The notes: generated from the sequence alone by a model not told the origin. A DNA stretch of 64,000 nucleotides from Corynebacterium sp. J010B-136 (GCF_002967075.1 NZ_PUGE01000001.1:186001-250000); one strand, 5' to 3'. Counted from the first letter of the stretch, positions 1 to 9,930 are shown. Translations and numbers: made by a program.

Positions 1-1407
1 GCGTTGTTCTTATCCACCGGGCCCGGCGCGCTGACCTCGCTGGCTGGATTGCAAGAGGCTTATGCCACGGGCGCGCCTATCATTGTGGTGTCTTCGCAGA
101 TTCCCGCCGCAGGCCTCGGCGCGCGGCGCAAAGGAATGCTGCACCAGCTGGATGAACAGACGGAATCCGTGCGCAATGTGACCAAATTCCAGGCCACGGT
201 ACAGCATGCTGCTGCGATTCCGAGCGTGCTGGAAGATGCCTACCGCGTAGCGATGACCGCTCCCCAAGGCCCTGTCTGGATCGAGATTCCGCAAGACATT
301 TTGCTGGAATCTCAAGACACCGCGCATGGCGTCCCGGCTATTTCGTCTCTGGCCGTGGACATCAAGCAACCGAAAGCACCTGATGTGCTGGTGCAACGTG
401 CGGCGGAAGTTATGAACGCAAGCTCCACGGTTATCGTTGCCGGTGGCGGCGTGCGCCGATCGGGTGCCGGCGAGCTTTTATTGCAGCTGGCTGAAAAGAT
501 TGATGCGCCGGTTGTATGCACGGTGGGAGGTAATACTACGGTGCCGCGCGGGCACCGGTTAGCGGTGCATTTCATCGAAGACCGCCACGTCACAGACTTG
601 ATGGATAATGCTGAAACTTTGCTGGTTCTCGGCAGCTCGCTTGGCGAGGTCACCTCCAACTACTACACATTGAAGCCCCAGGGCACCATCATCCAAGTCG
701 ATGCCGAAGCCAAGGTGCTGTCCTCGAACCATCCGGGCTTGGGCATTCGCGCGGATATCTCTCAATTCTTGGCGCAGCTGCTGCCCAAGGTCAACCAGGC
801 CGAACATTCTGGTGCGAAGCGGGCGGCAGACGTTAATGCCAAAGTTGCAGAACGCATGAATGGTCTCGGACTAGAACACGAACAGCAGATCATGGAGGCT
901 ATTCGCCAAGCCGTCCCCGCTGATATGCAAACCTATTGGGATATGACCATTGCCGCCTACTGGGCGTGGAATATGTGGGATGCCAAAGACGGCGAATTCC
1001 ACTCCGCGCAAGGCGCAGGCGGTTTGGGCTATGCCTTCCCTGCCGCTTTCGGCGGCGCGGTGGGCTTGGACAAGCGCACTTTTGCGCTCGCTGGGGATGG
1101 CTCTGCATTGTATTCCACCTCGGAGCTCGCGGCCGCAGTCCAACACCAGGTGCCGGTCACCTGGCTGATTGTCGATGACGGCGGCTACGGCATCCTGCGC
1201 GAATACATGACCGACGCTTTTGGCAAGGCCACCGCCACTGAGCTGGCGCGGCCTGATTTCGTGAAACTCGCGGAGTCTTTCGGCTTACCAGCGTTTAAGG
1301 CAACAAAAAAGACCCTGCAGCAAGTGCTTTCACAAGCGCTCACTGCAGAGTCTGGACCCAACGTCGTGGTGTTGGAAACCCATTTAAGGATGTGGGAGAT
1401 TACCTAA
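1..1407 (+). CDS. Thiamine-diphosphate-dependent enzyme, acetolactate synthase/decarboxylase-like (5' end outside window)
   Basis: The reading frame is open from base 1, so the N-terminal ThDP-binding (PYR) part lies partly upstream; about 468 residues are visible. The start of the visible part (LSTGPGALTSLAGLQEAY) is the conserved GPG region of the PYR domain. A central domain follows (IVAGGGVRRSGAGELL). The C-terminal PP domain carries the ThDP/Mg motif GDGSALYSTSEL followed about 25 residues later by VDDGGYGILRE. The family decarboxylates 2-oxo acids or condenses them (acetolactate synthase, benzoylformate or 5-guanidino-2-oxopentanoate decarboxylases). The substrate cannot be read from the sequence. 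Next to gabT, an AruI-like role in making a precursor of GABA is possible but only a guess. It converges on the permease gene with one base between the two stop codons. Confidence 0.85.
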   Translation, partial: ALFLSTGPGALTSLAGLQEAYATGAPIIVVSSQIPAAGLGARRKGMLHQLDEQTESVRNVTKFQATVQHAAAIPSVLEDAYRVAMTAPQGPVWIEIPQDILLESQDTAHGVPAISSLAVDIKQPKAPDVLVQRAAEVMNASSTVIVAGGGVRRSGAGELLLQLAEKIDAPVVCTVGGNTTVPRGHRLAVHFIEDRHVTDLMDNAETLLVLGSSLGEVTSNYYTLKPQGTIIQVDAEAKVLSSNHPGLGIRADISQFLAQLLPKVNQAEHSGAKRAADVNAKVAERMNGLGLEHEQQIMEAIRQAVPADMQTYWDMTIAAYWAWNMWDAKDGEFHSAQGAGGLGYAFPAAFGGAVGLDKRTFALAGDGSALYSTSELAAAVQHQVPVTWLIVDDGGYGILREYMTDAFGKATATELARPDFVKLAESFGLPAFKATKKTLQQVLSQALTAESGPNVVVLETHLRMWEIT

Positions 1408-1408
1408 T

Positions 1409-2644
1409 CTAAGCCCAACCGGCTGGGACAATGCCCAAAATGCTGCCGATGGAATAGAGGAATGCCAAGCCGTAGACGATGATGATGGTCGCCTGCAGAA
1501 TTGGATGCGCAGTCCAGCCGAGCGACCACTCTGGATTGCGGTCGCCGTGCTTGCGCGCAGCATGCAGCAGCATCACTGGGATAATCGACATGACCACGCC
1601 AGCGATACCGCCCGCGTAGCTTAGCGCCGAAACGAATCCGCCAAAGCCCGCGAAGGTGATGATCAACGGCAAGCCAACTGTCATCGCAACGGCGACGCCG
1701 CGCTGCCAACCATGCTGTGGCCAGTGGAAAATATCCAGCACGTTGCGCATGGTGGTGTAGCCGATGGCGAGGAATGAGGTCATCATCGCAAAGAGCGCAA
1801 AGAGGTTAGCCAAGTAGTACGCAATAGGGCCAAGTTCCTCGCCCCACGACACCGTAACCACCTCAGAGACGTTGGTGCCCATCAGACCCAGTGCTGCGAA
1901 AGGAACCGCGGCCAGGGTGATGCCGGTGGCAACCATGCCGCCGATAATGGTGGAGACAATCTTTTCTGGGTGCTTGTCACGCATACCGCGCGCGAGTTCC
2001 GGCACGACGTACTGTGCCATGAACGTGAACACAGCCAGGTTCATAATCGGGATGATGAAGTATGGGCGCAAAATCCACAGGTTCTCAAACTCGATGCCTG
2101 GGCCAACCACTGTCCACAGCACCAAGATGACCACAATCGCTGCCATCGCGATGGTAATAACTGCCTCTGCAACACCGGTTGCTTCCAAGCCCTTGTACAT
2201 GATGAACGTACCCAGGGCGAAGAATAACAGCGTGCCGATGGTCGGCGGTATCCCCAGCAGGTTATCCAGCAGCTCACCGGAACCTGCAGCATAACCAATC
2301 AACGCGCCGGTGCCGTTAACGGCAATCGCGGCGAAGACTAGCCAGCGACCCCAGTGCCCCAGGTACTGTTCTGCCAAGCCGGATAGCTGCAGCGGCTTAT
2401 TGGTACGCAGGGAAACTTCCGCCACGTACATCATCGACAGCGTGGTCAAAATACCTGCAATCGCCAGCGCGATGAACAGCGCAAGGAAGCCGCCGTTGCG
2501 TCCGGCATAAGGAAGGCTCAAAATTCCGGCGCCGATATTGGTACCGAAGATGAGCGCTATTCCCTGCCACGGGGTAATACGACTTTCAGATTCAGTTGTT
2601 TTCGATGGATTGACCGTGTCGTCAACCTTGATGTTGTTATTCAA
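1409..2644 (-). CDS. Amino-acid permease, aromatic/hydroxy amino acid permease-like (GABA or related uptake?)
   Basis: 411 residues with about eleven hydrophobic segments. The N-terminal motif FGTNIGAGILSLPYAG is the substrate-binding unwound helix typical of the HAAAP/AAAP branch of the APC superfamily (Tyr/Trp/Ser/Thr permeases). It is an inner-membrane amino-acid importer by family. It lies 92 bp downstream of gabT on the same strand, so it is probably co-transcribed and imports a substrate related to GABA metabolism. In C. glutamicum gabT is followed by gabD and an APC-type gabP; here gabD is missing and the permease belongs to a different branch. The exact substrate is unknown. Confidence 0.85.
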   Translation of the reverse strand: MNNNIKVDDTVNPSKTTESESRITPWQGIALIFGTNIGAGILSLPYAGRNGGFLALFIALAIAGILTTLSMMYVAEVSLRTNKPLQLSGLAEQYLGHWGRWLVFAAIAVNGTGALIGYAAGSGELLDNLLGIPPTIGTLLFFALGTFIMYKGLEATGVAEAVITIAMAAIVVILVLWTVVGPGIEFENLWILRPYFIIPIMNLAVFTFMAQYVVPELARGMRDKHPEKIVSTIIGGMVATGITLAAVPFAALGLMGTNVSEVVTVSWGEELGPIAYYLANLFALFAMMTSFLAIGYTTMRNVLDIFHWPQHGWQRGVAVAMTVGLPLIITFAGFGGFVSALSYAGGIAGVVMSIIPVMLLHAARKHGDRNPEWSLGWTAHPILQATIIIVYGLAFLYSIGSILGIVPAGWA

Positions 2645-2736
2645 ATTTTTCTACCTTCGTAGTAATACACGTTGAAATAGCACTATCCCCGGCCAGCGCG
2701 GTGTCCACCACCAATGCTCGACCGGGGAAGGTTTTA

Positions 2737-4050
2737 TCAGCTCAGTGCTGCACGGATTTCCTTGGTAAGAATCTCCAGTCCCTCACGCAGCAAGTGCTCA
2801 GGGATGGTCAGAGCTGGCAGCAGGCGAACCACGTTGCCGTCGAGACCACAGGTCAAGATGAGAACGCCCTGCTTCTTACATGCTGCAGCGACCTCAGCGG
2901 TGACTTCACCGTTGATGAGTTCAATAGCCATCATCGCACCGCGACCGCGAACATCCAGGACGGATTCCAGTTCTTCCAAAGGCTCGAAGTACTCGCGCAC
3001 AATCGCTTCGATTTCACGCGCACGGCCAGGCAGGTCGTGGGTTTCGAATTCCTCAATGGCAGCAAGCGCAGCCGCACACGCCACTGGGTTTCCGCCGTAG
3101 GTTCCACCCAAAGAACCAGCGATTGGGCTGTCCATGATTTCCGCACGGCCAGTCACACCAGACAGCGGCATACCGGCGGCAATGCCCTTAGCGGTGGTGA
3201 CCAGGTCCGGAATGACCTGCTCGTTCTCTGAAGCAAACCACTGGCCAGTGCGCCCAAAGCCAGACTGGATTTCATCAGCGATGAAAACAACATCGTTGTC
3301 ACGGCACCACTGCGCAATAGCCGGCAGGAAGCCTTCTGCTGGCACGATGAAGCCACCTTCACCCTGTACCGGCTCGATGACAACACAAGCCAAGTTCTCT
3401 GGGCCGACCTGCTGATCCAAAACCTTAATCGCACGAGCCGCCGCCTGATCGCCCTTGAGTCCATCGCGGGCTGGGTAGGACATCGGCACGCGGTGAACAT
3501 CGCTAGCCAAGCTGCCGAAACCAGTCTTGTACGGCTTGTTCTTCGCCGTCATGGACATCGTCAAGTTGGTGCGGCCGTGGTAGCCGTAGTCAAAGACCGC
3601 CACCGCATTCTTGCCGGTGTACTTACGCGCAATCTTCACCGCGTTTTCTACCGCCTCAGCACCGGAGTTCAGAAGAACCGACTTCTTCTCATGATCACCA
3701 GGGGTCAGCTGGTTTAGCTTCTCACACACCGCAACATAAGACTCGTACGGCGAGACCATGAAACAGGTGTGGGTAAATTCGGCAGCGGCCTTTGCCACTG
3801 CATCTGCCACGCGCTTATTGGAAGCACCAACGGAGGTCACAGCAATGCCAGATGCAAAATCGATGTAGGAATTATCATCTGCATCGACCAAGACACCACC
3901 ATCGGCAGCAACGACATAACCTGGCAGACCCGGGGTCAACGCACGTGCAATGGCAGCCTCACGGCGCGCATTTAGCGCAGCGCTCTTCTCTCCCATTCCA
4001 TCAGTGACTACTCGACGCTCCTGCGGCAGGTGGTAATCGAAGTCCTTCAT
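2737..4050 (-). CDS. gabT: 4-aminobutyrate aminotransferase
   Basis: 437 residues, the usual length for GabT, a cytosolic PLP-dependent class-III aminotransferase that converts GABA and 2-oxoglutarate to succinate semialdehyde and glutamate. Visible landmarks are the class-III signature region VVFIADEIQSGFGRTG, the PLP lysine in TTAKGIAAGMPL (about K288) and the LNSGAEAVENAVKIAR cofactor-phosphate region. The ATG at 4050 is preceded by a strong Shine-Dalgarno (GGAGGAG). It is divergent from a PucR-type regulator that starts 54 bp away and is followed by a permease gene. No succinate semialdehyde dehydrogenase is adjacent; the nearest aldehyde dehydrogenase (32713-34194) belongs to another cluster. 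Confidence 0.92.
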   Translation of the reverse strand: MKDFDYHLPQERRVVTDGMGEKSAALNARREAAIARALTPGLPGYVVAADGGVLVDADDNSYIDFASGIAVTSVGASNKRVADAVAKAAAEFTHTCFMVSPYESYVAVCEKLNQLTPGDHEKKSVLLNSGAEAVENAVKIARKYTGKNAVAVFDYGYHGRTNLTMSMTAKNKPYKTGFGSLASDVHRVPMSYPARDGLKGDQAAARAIKVLDQQVGPENLACVVIEPVQGEGGFIVPAEGFLPAIAQWCRDNDVVFIADEIQSGFGRTGQWFASENEQVIPDLVTTAKGIAAGMPLSGVTGRAEIMDSPIAGSLGGTYGGNPVACAAALAAIEEFETHDLPGRAREIEAIVREYFEPLEELESVLDVRGRGAMMAIELINGEVTAEVAAACKKQGVLILTCGLDGNVVRLLPALTIPEHLLREGLEILTKEIRAALS

Positions 4051-4104
4051 GTCTCCTCCTTCAAGACTCTTTCTTTGTGTTCTTACTCAGTATGACGATC
4101 TGCT

Positions 4105-5616
4105 GTGTTGCACACCATGTACACTATGGCGAAAGATTACAGCCTAGTTATACAGAATGGACTTCATTTGATGCTGGAATTTGAGTGGTTATTCAACCAA
4201 GGAGCGCTCGAAATCAACCCAATTTGCGCGCCCAGTGCCACCACTTTTTCTGGAGTTCAGACCAATGAGCTTGAAGACGCCACGGAGTTCATTCAGAAAG
4301 ATTCTGTAGTTCTCACCATTGCTATTGCTTTTGCGAACCGCGAAGATGAGTTGGCTGACTACCTCGCCCACCTGGCTAGTGCTGGCGCTGTCGCAGTTGG
4401 TATTGGCACCGGTCTGATATTGCCCACCGTGCCGGAGTCCGTTATCACCGCCGCTAAGGAACTCGGTATTGGGCTTTTCGAAGTCCCGCGCCAGATTTCT
4501 TTCATTTCTATCGTGTCCGCGGTACATCAGGAACAAAGCCGGCGAAATGACATCGCCCAGCGGCGGCTTTTGGCCGCGCAGGAAAAGCTCACCCACACCG
4601 CCACCCGCGGAAACCTGCAGGAGTTGCTGCATGAGGCCGCGTACTTCATTGACGTTGAACTCTCCATCATCAATGAGCGCGATGATGTGGTGGCCTCTAC
4701 TGCCCCGCCCGCGAAGCGGAAATACTTCAGTTCTTATGAGATGACCGCCCATGGTGAGCGTCAGCACACGCTGAAGGTTGATTCTAATCATCCCATCGTG
4801 GCCGAAGACCGTTCTTTGATTCGGCATTGCGCAGGCTTGGCGGACATGCTGCTTGCCCGGCCGGTGGAGCTGCGCCAGGCGCGCAATGAGCTTAATTCTT
4901 TTGCGCTGCGTTTGAGTTTGGGTCTTCCGGATACTACTTCGCCGTCACAGATGCTTCCCACAACGCTGGATTTCCCGCGGGATAAGGAAGGTTTTACACG
5001 TCCGGTTGCAGTGCTTGCCGATGACACCCGCAGCCTCGAACGCGGCAAACTCGCCCTGGATGCGAACCTCGAGGAACGCGGGCAATTCCTTTATACAGCG
5101 CAGTTAGATTCGTTGAGTTTCCTTGTTTTGTTCCGCGGCGATGCAGAATTACAAGAAATGCTCGAGATGTTCGCCGGCTCGCTGCGCCGCCTGCGCGTGG
5201 CAATCGGCAAACGTATTCATTCCACTGAACTGTCTTCTGAGCATGTCGAAGAACTCGTGGCGCGTGCTCGCCCACTTCCGCTGGGAGATTATCTTTCCCC
5301 GCGCAGCCAAAGCATGCCATGGCTCAATTCCGAGGCAGTTCGCACAGCACTTTCTAGCCGACGTCGCGAAACCATCAACGTTCTACGCACCATCGATGCC
5401 GAACGCAACACCGAACTCGCCCGCACTTTGTCCGTTTACTTAAGAAAAGGCGGGCAGCTCAAGCAAACCGCCGAAGCTTTGAAAATCCATCGGCACACCG
5501 CGCGAAACCGCATCGCGCACATTGAGGAACTATGCGAGGTCGACCTTTCAGAGCCCACAGTCTTTGCGGAACTGCTCTTCGCAATTGTCCAAGATACCGA
5601 CACCGACCTGGACTAA
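4105..5616 (+). CDS. gabR: PucR-family transcriptional regulator, GabR-like activator of gabT
   Basis: 503 residues from the GTG at 4105; ATGs at 4117, 4126 and 4168 are in frame. The region before MLEFEWLFNQGALEI (4168) does not look like the family, so the true start may be 4168. The N-terminal half is the PucR leader/purine-catabolism-type domain (VGIGTGLILPTVPESVITAAKELGIGLFEVP written in family terms). The last about 65 residues form the PucR C-terminal HTH (LRKGGQLKQTAEALKIHRHT, then RNRIAHIEEL). In C. glutamicum a PucR-type protein, GabR, activates the gab genes, and the divergent position next to gabT supports the same role. The final four bases overlap the convergent M20 gene. Confidence 0.82.
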   Translation: MLHTMYTMAKDYSLVIQNGLHLMLEFEWLFNQGALEINPICAPSATTFSGVQTNELEDATEFIQKDSVVLTIAIAFANREDELADYLAHLASAGAVAVGIGTGLILPTVPESVITAAKELGIGLFEVPRQISFISIVSAVHQEQSRRNDIAQRRLLAAQEKLTHTATRGNLQELLHEAAYFIDVELSIINERDDVVASTAPPAKRKYFSSYEMTAHGERQHTLKVDSNHPIVAEDRSLIRHCAGLADMLLARPVELRQARNELNSFALRLSLGLPDTTSPSQMLPTTLDFPRDKEGFTRPVAVLADDTRSLERGKLALDANLEERGQFLYTAQLDSLSFLVLFRGDAELQEMLEMFAGSLRRLRVAIGKRIHSTELSSEHVEELVARARPLPLGDYLSPRSQSMPWLNSEAVRTALSSRRRETINVLRTIDAERNTELARTLSVYLRKGGQLKQTAEALKIHRHTARNRIAHIEELCEVDLSEPTVFAELLFAIVQDTDTDLD

Positions 5617-6845
5617 GAGAAAATAAGTTTTGCCGCAACCTCGGTAAACACTTCAACGCCGGCAAGGCAGTCCTCAGGCGTCGTGTACTCAGCTTCGTTG
5701 TGAGAGATTCCATCCTTGCTGGGAACAAACAGCATGACGGTTGGGACCAGATCCTTCATGTTGGTGGAATCATGGCCAGCCACGGTAAAGATTTCTTGGT
5801 GGGAAATCCCGAGTTCCTTAACTACGTCGCGGCTGAGTTCGATGCCTGCTGATGGATATGGATTTAGATCCCAATAGTGTGTCTGTTCACGCTCAATCGC
5901 GGTCTTAGACTCCTCCTCTGCCGCTGCGATGATGGAGTCAAGTTGCTCCTGTGCCGACTCCAATACTTGAGAGTCTGGCGATCGCAGGTCAACGTTGAAC
6001 TTCACTTCACGCGCAATGGTGACTGGTGAGTTCGGTTCCAGCGTGAGCTGAGAGACTGAAGCTTGTAGCTGCCCGGGCTCATAATTGTTTATAAGGCGAC
6101 GCACTTCTGCAATCACGAGGGAGGCGCCAAAAAGTGCGTCCTTGCGGTCAGCCATGAGAGTGGAGCCAGTATGGCCTTGCTCGCCGTTAACCGTTAGCTG
6201 GAATTTACGTGCGCCCCAGGTCGCGGTCACCAATCCAATCTGATTCCCTGCGTGTTCGAGGTCTTTACCCTGCTCCACGTGAATTTCTGCATATTCTGAA
6301 ACCTTCGGCGGTGCCTGGACCGGTTGCCAGTTGGCTTGAGAGATGGCTTCCTTAACTGTAATTCCGGATAGATCCGTGGACTCTAATGCGGTGTTGAGAT
6401 CCATCTTGCCGGTGAATACAGAACTGCCCATCATCGACGGCGCAAAGCGGGAGCCTTCCTCATTAAACCAATTGATGACCACGATGTTGCGTGTTGGCTT
6501 CTCCCCTGATTCCTTAATTCGCTCAACGAGGCGCGCAGCTGCATGTGCGCCGGCAAGAACTCCGTAGGCGCCATCGAAGCGCCCGGCTAGGGGCTGGGAA
6601 TCTAGGTGAGATCCGAGACCGACATAAGGTAACGCCGCATCAAATTCGAACAAGCCATACTGATTACCAATGTCGTCATAAGTAACTTTCGCGCCTAAGC
6701 CACTGAGGAGAGAAGCGAACCACTCACGGTTCTTGATATCGCCCTCACTCGCAGCTTGGCGTTCCACTCCGCCCCCTGGTGTTGCACCGTTGGCGCTCAT
6801 AGCTTCAAAGTCATTGAGGAAGCGCTCATTCCAATCCTGAGTCAT
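5613..6845 (-). CDS. M20-family amidohydrolase, N-carbamoyl-amino acid/allantoate hydrolase type
   Basis: 410 residues from the ATG at 6845, chosen because GAAAGGA lies just upstream; an in-frame start eight codons earlier has no such site. The binuclear-metal ligands of the AmaB/ureidopropionase/allantoate amidohydrolase branch are visible: GSHLDSQ (H80), GRFDGAYG (D91), NWFNEEGSRF (E129/E130), AEIHVEQG and the C-terminal DGISHNEAEYT. The lid-domain dimerisation segment GEQGHTGSTLM is also present. The family hydrolyses N-carbamoyl or ureido groups to give the amine, CO2 and ammonia. It probably shares an operon with the upstream YtcJ-type gene (41 bp gap). The substrate is not determinable; pyrimidine-, hydantoin- or ureide-derived N-carbamoyl compounds are candidates. 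Confidence 0.85.
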   Translation of the reverse strand: MTQDWNERFLNDFEAMSANGATPGGGVERQAASEGDIKNREWFASLLSGLGAKVTYDDIGNQYGLFEFDAALPYVGLGSHLDSQPLAGRFDGAYGVLAGAHAAARLVERIKESGEKPTRNIVVINWFNEEGSRFAPSMMGSSVFTGKMDLNTALESTDLSGITVKEAISQANWQPVQAPPKVSEYAEIHVEQGKDLEHAGNQIGLVTATWGARKFQLTVNGEQGHTGSTLMADRKDALFGASLVIAEVRRLINNYEPGQLQASVSQLTLEPNSPVTIAREVKFNVDLRSPDSQVLESAQEQLDSIIAAAEEESKTAIEREQTHYWDLNPYPSAGIELSRDVVKELGISHQEIFTVAGHDSTNMKDLVPTVMLFVPSKDGISHNEAEYTTPEDCLAGVEVFTEVAAKLIFS

Positions 6846-6886
6846 GCTGTTCCTTTCAGTAGTGCACATAGATTCTTTACGTGCGG

Positions 6887-8536
6887 TTAAAACTGCCCGT
6901 GTACCAATTCGCCGCCAACCATGGTGGCCAGGATGCCGATATCGCTAATCGCATTTGGTTCAACTTCCAGCGGGTTGTCCCCCAGCACAACCAAGTCAGC
7001 GAGCTGTCCCGGTTTGATTTGGCCCTTCTTTCCCGCCCAACCAGTGGCAAAGGCAGAGCCTGCTGTGTAGGCATAGAGTGCTTCAGCCGCAGTGATTCGC
7101 TCATCGGCACCATAGATCTCTCCAGTTTCAGTTTCACGGAGCACGAAGGCTTCCATGACTTTCAGCGGCGAGCCGTTAGCCACTGGACGGTCGGAACTTC
7201 CTGGTAAAACAATTCCTGCATCGAGCAAACGCTTTGCTGGATAGGACAGGTTAGTGCGAACTTCGCCAATCTTGGCAGCCATGGAATCGCCAAACTCCCG
7301 AATGAAACGGGGTTGAGGAACCAAGATGATTCCAGACTCTGCAATCTTCTTGACTTGTGAATCTTGCACCACACCACCGTGTTCAATTCGGTGCGGCATC
7401 GAAGGTTGGCCGTAACGAGAAGTCGCTTCACTAATGACCTCGATTGCGAACTCCACCGCGGCATCACCAATCGCGTGCAGCGCTAAGGACCACCCTAGTG
7501 ACGCTGCTTTAAGCGCTTGAGATTTCATCTCCTTCACGTCACCTTGGAAGTATCCATGATGCGAACAGCACTGGTAGTCCTCGCTCATCGCAGCGGTTGT
7601 GCCTAAGAGAGAACCGTCGGTAAAAATCTTGGTTGGGCCGATCTGCAGCCGGTCATTACCAAACCCAGTGCGAAGGCCAGTATCTATACCGAAAGCAGTC
7701 TTCTCGCTAGTGTGTCCCTCTAAATCATGCAGGACATCGATGGTTGGCATCAGCTGCATGCGAGTAAGTAACTTCGCTTCCTGGTACGCAGCGATTTCAC
7801 GCGGAGAGTGACCAATCCATCCGCCAGCGACACCCGCGTCTGTAACCGATGTAAGTCCCTCAGAAACATAGTGAGCTGTCGCTCGCTCAAGCGCTTGTAC
7901 CAAGTCAGACGTTGCGTCTGGCTGAAGAATATCCTGGATGACGCGCATGGCGTTTTCATCAAGCAGCCCGGTGGCATTGCCCTCAGAATCGGTGACAATC
8001 TCTCCGCCTTCGATCGCCTGAGGGCTGTGAGGATCAACTCCTGCAATTTCCAAAGCCTTGGTGTTTACGGTGTAGGCATGTCCAGAGTTGTGCTTAATCA
8101 GCAGCGGTCGCCCTCCGGTAACAACGTCGAGCTTGTGAATCTCTAGGTCGGTACCTTCAAGATAGTTCGGGTTGAAACCCGAAGAGATAACCCACGTATC
8201 TGCTTTTTCCGAGCCATTGGAGTCTTCGACGTCTAGTGCTTGGGAGATGGATTCATATACGTCTTCAGGTGAACTGGCGTGGCTCAAATCAATTTCTAAA
8301 AGTGTCTGGCCGAACCACACAGTATGCGCGTGCGCATCATTAAACCCCGGCGTAATTATCGCACCGCCAGCGTCAATTCTTCTTGCGTGACTAAACTGTC
8401 GCGCCGCAGCATCCAATGCGACAATTTTCCCCTCAATGATCGCGACTGCCCGAGCATGAGGCTTCTGCCGATCCTGGGTCAGAAACTGCGCGTTTTCAAT
8501 GACGGTGACGGGTGAATGATTCAAAGGAGATTGCAT
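6887..8536 (-). CDS. YtcJ-like metal-dependent amidohydrolase
   Basis: 549 residues from the ATG at 8536 (a TTG lies one codon upstream; the ATG is preferred). This is an amidohydrolase-superfamily protein of the YtcJ/N-substituted formamide deformylase branch. It shows the first metal motif DAHAH (H69, H71), LHAIGDAAVE with a metal histidine, HRIEHGG, and the late SSDRPV aspartate, followed by the small beta-sandwich end (KKGQIKPGQLADLVVLGDNP). It is about the usual length for the family. Members act on diverse amides and formamides, so no substrate is assigned. It probably heads a two-gene operon with the M20 hydrolase and is divergent from a PucR-type regulator, which may control it. Confidence 0.85.
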   Translation of the reverse strand: MQSPLNHSPVTVIENAQFLTQDRQKPHARAVAIIEGKIVALDAAARQFSHARRIDAGGAIITPGFNDAHAHTVWFGQTLLEIDLSHASSPEDVYESISQALDVEDSNGSEKADTWVISSGFNPNYLEGTDLEIHKLDVVTGGRPLLIKHNSGHAYTVNTKALEIAGVDPHSPQAIEGGEIVTDSEGNATGLLDENAMRVIQDILQPDATSDLVQALERATAHYVSEGLTSVTDAGVAGGWIGHSPREIAAYQEAKLLTRMQLMPTIDVLHDLEGHTSEKTAFGIDTGLRTGFGNDRLQIGPTKIFTDGSLLGTTAAMSEDYQCCSHHGYFQGDVKEMKSQALKAASLGWSLALHAIGDAAVEFAIEVISEATSRYGQPSMPHRIEHGGVVQDSQVKKIAESGIILVPQPRFIREFGDSMAAKIGEVRTNLSYPAKRLLDAGIVLPGSSDRPVANGSPLKVMEAFVLRETETGEIYGADERITAAEALYAYTAGSAFATGWAGKKGQIKPGQLADLVVLGDNPLEVEPNAISDIGILATMVGGELVHGQF

Positions 8537-8661
8537 CAAGATTCTAAAACCTTAGCTTTCGTTCATAAACTAGGGTTCAACGTAGTCTCTTCTAGGTGAG
8601 GATTGTGATGTAGTTGACGAAGTTGGAAATACTTCAATGATTTACAGCTATCGTTGTGCAT

Positions 8662-9801
8662 ATGCACGAAAATCAATGGGCCGAGTTAATCTCACAAGCA
8701 TTAAACGACATTCCGCAGATTGTGGAAGAGTTTCTCCGCGAATTCGACGAAATCGGACTCTATGGGGACTCTGGGATCCCAGATTCTGAGTTAAGATCGA
8801 CAGCTTTTAGTGTTTTAACGTTGCTTTTGCGCGCAACCACCTCTACCGAAGAACAGGCAAAGATTAAAGAACATGCCGAGAGATTCGGTCATCGACGGGC
8901 ACGGCAAGGAATTCAATTGCCCTTGCTCGTAGACGCGATTCAACTGGACTTTAAAGTTATTTGGAACTACCTGAAAAAGACTGCGGGCGAAGACTCCTTT
9001 GCGGTGTTAATAGATCACGTAGACAAACTCCACTACGTAGTTACTGAATATGCATTCCATGCACGAGCGTCATTTAGACGAGAAGAAGCTCGAACTGCGC
9101 ACGACTTACGTGTTTTCAATTCTCGTTATCTGGACCGGCTGTTTTCTTCAGGTTCTTTGGGAGAACGAGGTTTAAGCGAAATCTCTCGAGTCCTAGGTTT
9201 TGGCGAATCAACCCCTTGTGAAGTGATTGTGTTCCACCCCTCTGCCGCCGACCAAGCCCACTCAGCGCTCGATTCAGTATCGGCATCGGGCCAAATTTAC
9301 TGCCAAAGCTACGGGACCAGCTTTGCTGCGTTTTGGAAGTCGGACAATCTAGCGAACGAAGAGAACATCAAAAATGCCGCTCTTTTACCCGGAATCCGTT
9401 TTGAGACCGTCTTCGGACTATCCGAAGTCCGACAAGTCGTCCGTTCTTCATCTGCGGTTTTTGGCGCCTATGGTCGCCCGTCGCGCCTAGAACCGATAAC
9501 CGAAGCAATGTGGGCAGTTGCCCGCAAAGCACTCATCTCAGTCTATCGTCGAAGGATTGAAGAATTAACTGCGTACACCAATGAACTAAAAAGCAAAAAT
9601 GATCCCGTTCTCCCTACGGTGGACGCTTACCTCAAGACAGGTTCCATCAAGCAAACCGCGCAGTTATCATTTTGCCACCGCAACACAGTAATAAACCGAA
9701 TCAAACAGTTTGAGAGCTGTTCTGGGCTAGATATAACCGTTCCTGAGCAAGCCGCTCTCGCGCTCGTGGTTCTATCTCACCCCGGCAAATCTGTGCTTTA
9801 G
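8662..9801 (+). CDS. PucR/CdaR-type transcriptional regulator
   Basis: About 380 residues. An in-frame GTG lies two codons before the ATG used here, and neither has a Shine-Dalgarno. The TTGACG (8614-8619) and AATGAT (8636-8641) pair with 16-bp spacing would give a very short leader. The N-terminal half is helical and lacks the classical PucR leader. The middle has no motif I can name. The C-terminus is a clear PucR HTH (VDAYLKTGSIKQTAQLSFCH, then RNTVINRIKQFE). It is divergent from the M20/YtcJ hydrolase operon and immediately upstream of the transporter/ThDP-enzyme pair, so it may regulate either or both. The effector is unknown. Confidence 0.8.
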   Translation: MHENQWAELISQALNDIPQIVEEFLREFDEIGLYGDSGIPDSELRSTAFSVLTLLLRATTSTEEQAKIKEHAERFGHRRARQGIQLPLLVDAIQLDFKVIWNYLKKTAGEDSFAVLIDHVDKLHYVVTEYAFHARASFRREEARTAHDLRVFNSRYLDRLFSSGSLGERGLSEISRVLGFGESTPCEVIVFHPSAADQAHSALDSVSASGQIYCQSYGTSFAAFWKSDNLANEENIKNAALLPGIRFETVFGLSEVRQVVRSSSAVFGAYGRPSRLEPITEAMWAVARKALISVYRRRIEELTAYTNELKSKNDPVLPTVDAYLKTGSIKQTAQLSFCHRNTVINRIKQFESCSGLDITVPEQAALALVVLSHPGKSVL

Positions 9802-9930
9802 CACAAACGATCAACAGCAGAGTTCGCGGAATGCCCAGGTTTCTATCAACCTATTGGAATCAAGTAGACGCTTTCATAAAGTGATGTCGCGTACCTAAAT
9901 GCCATTCCGAATAGATAAGGGTCCTTGACA

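Noticed and set aside
9828..9909. CGGAATG and CATTCCG as an operator before the MHS symporter
   Set aside because: The two 7-bp arms are about 70 bp apart with no symmetry around a promoter; chance is as likely.
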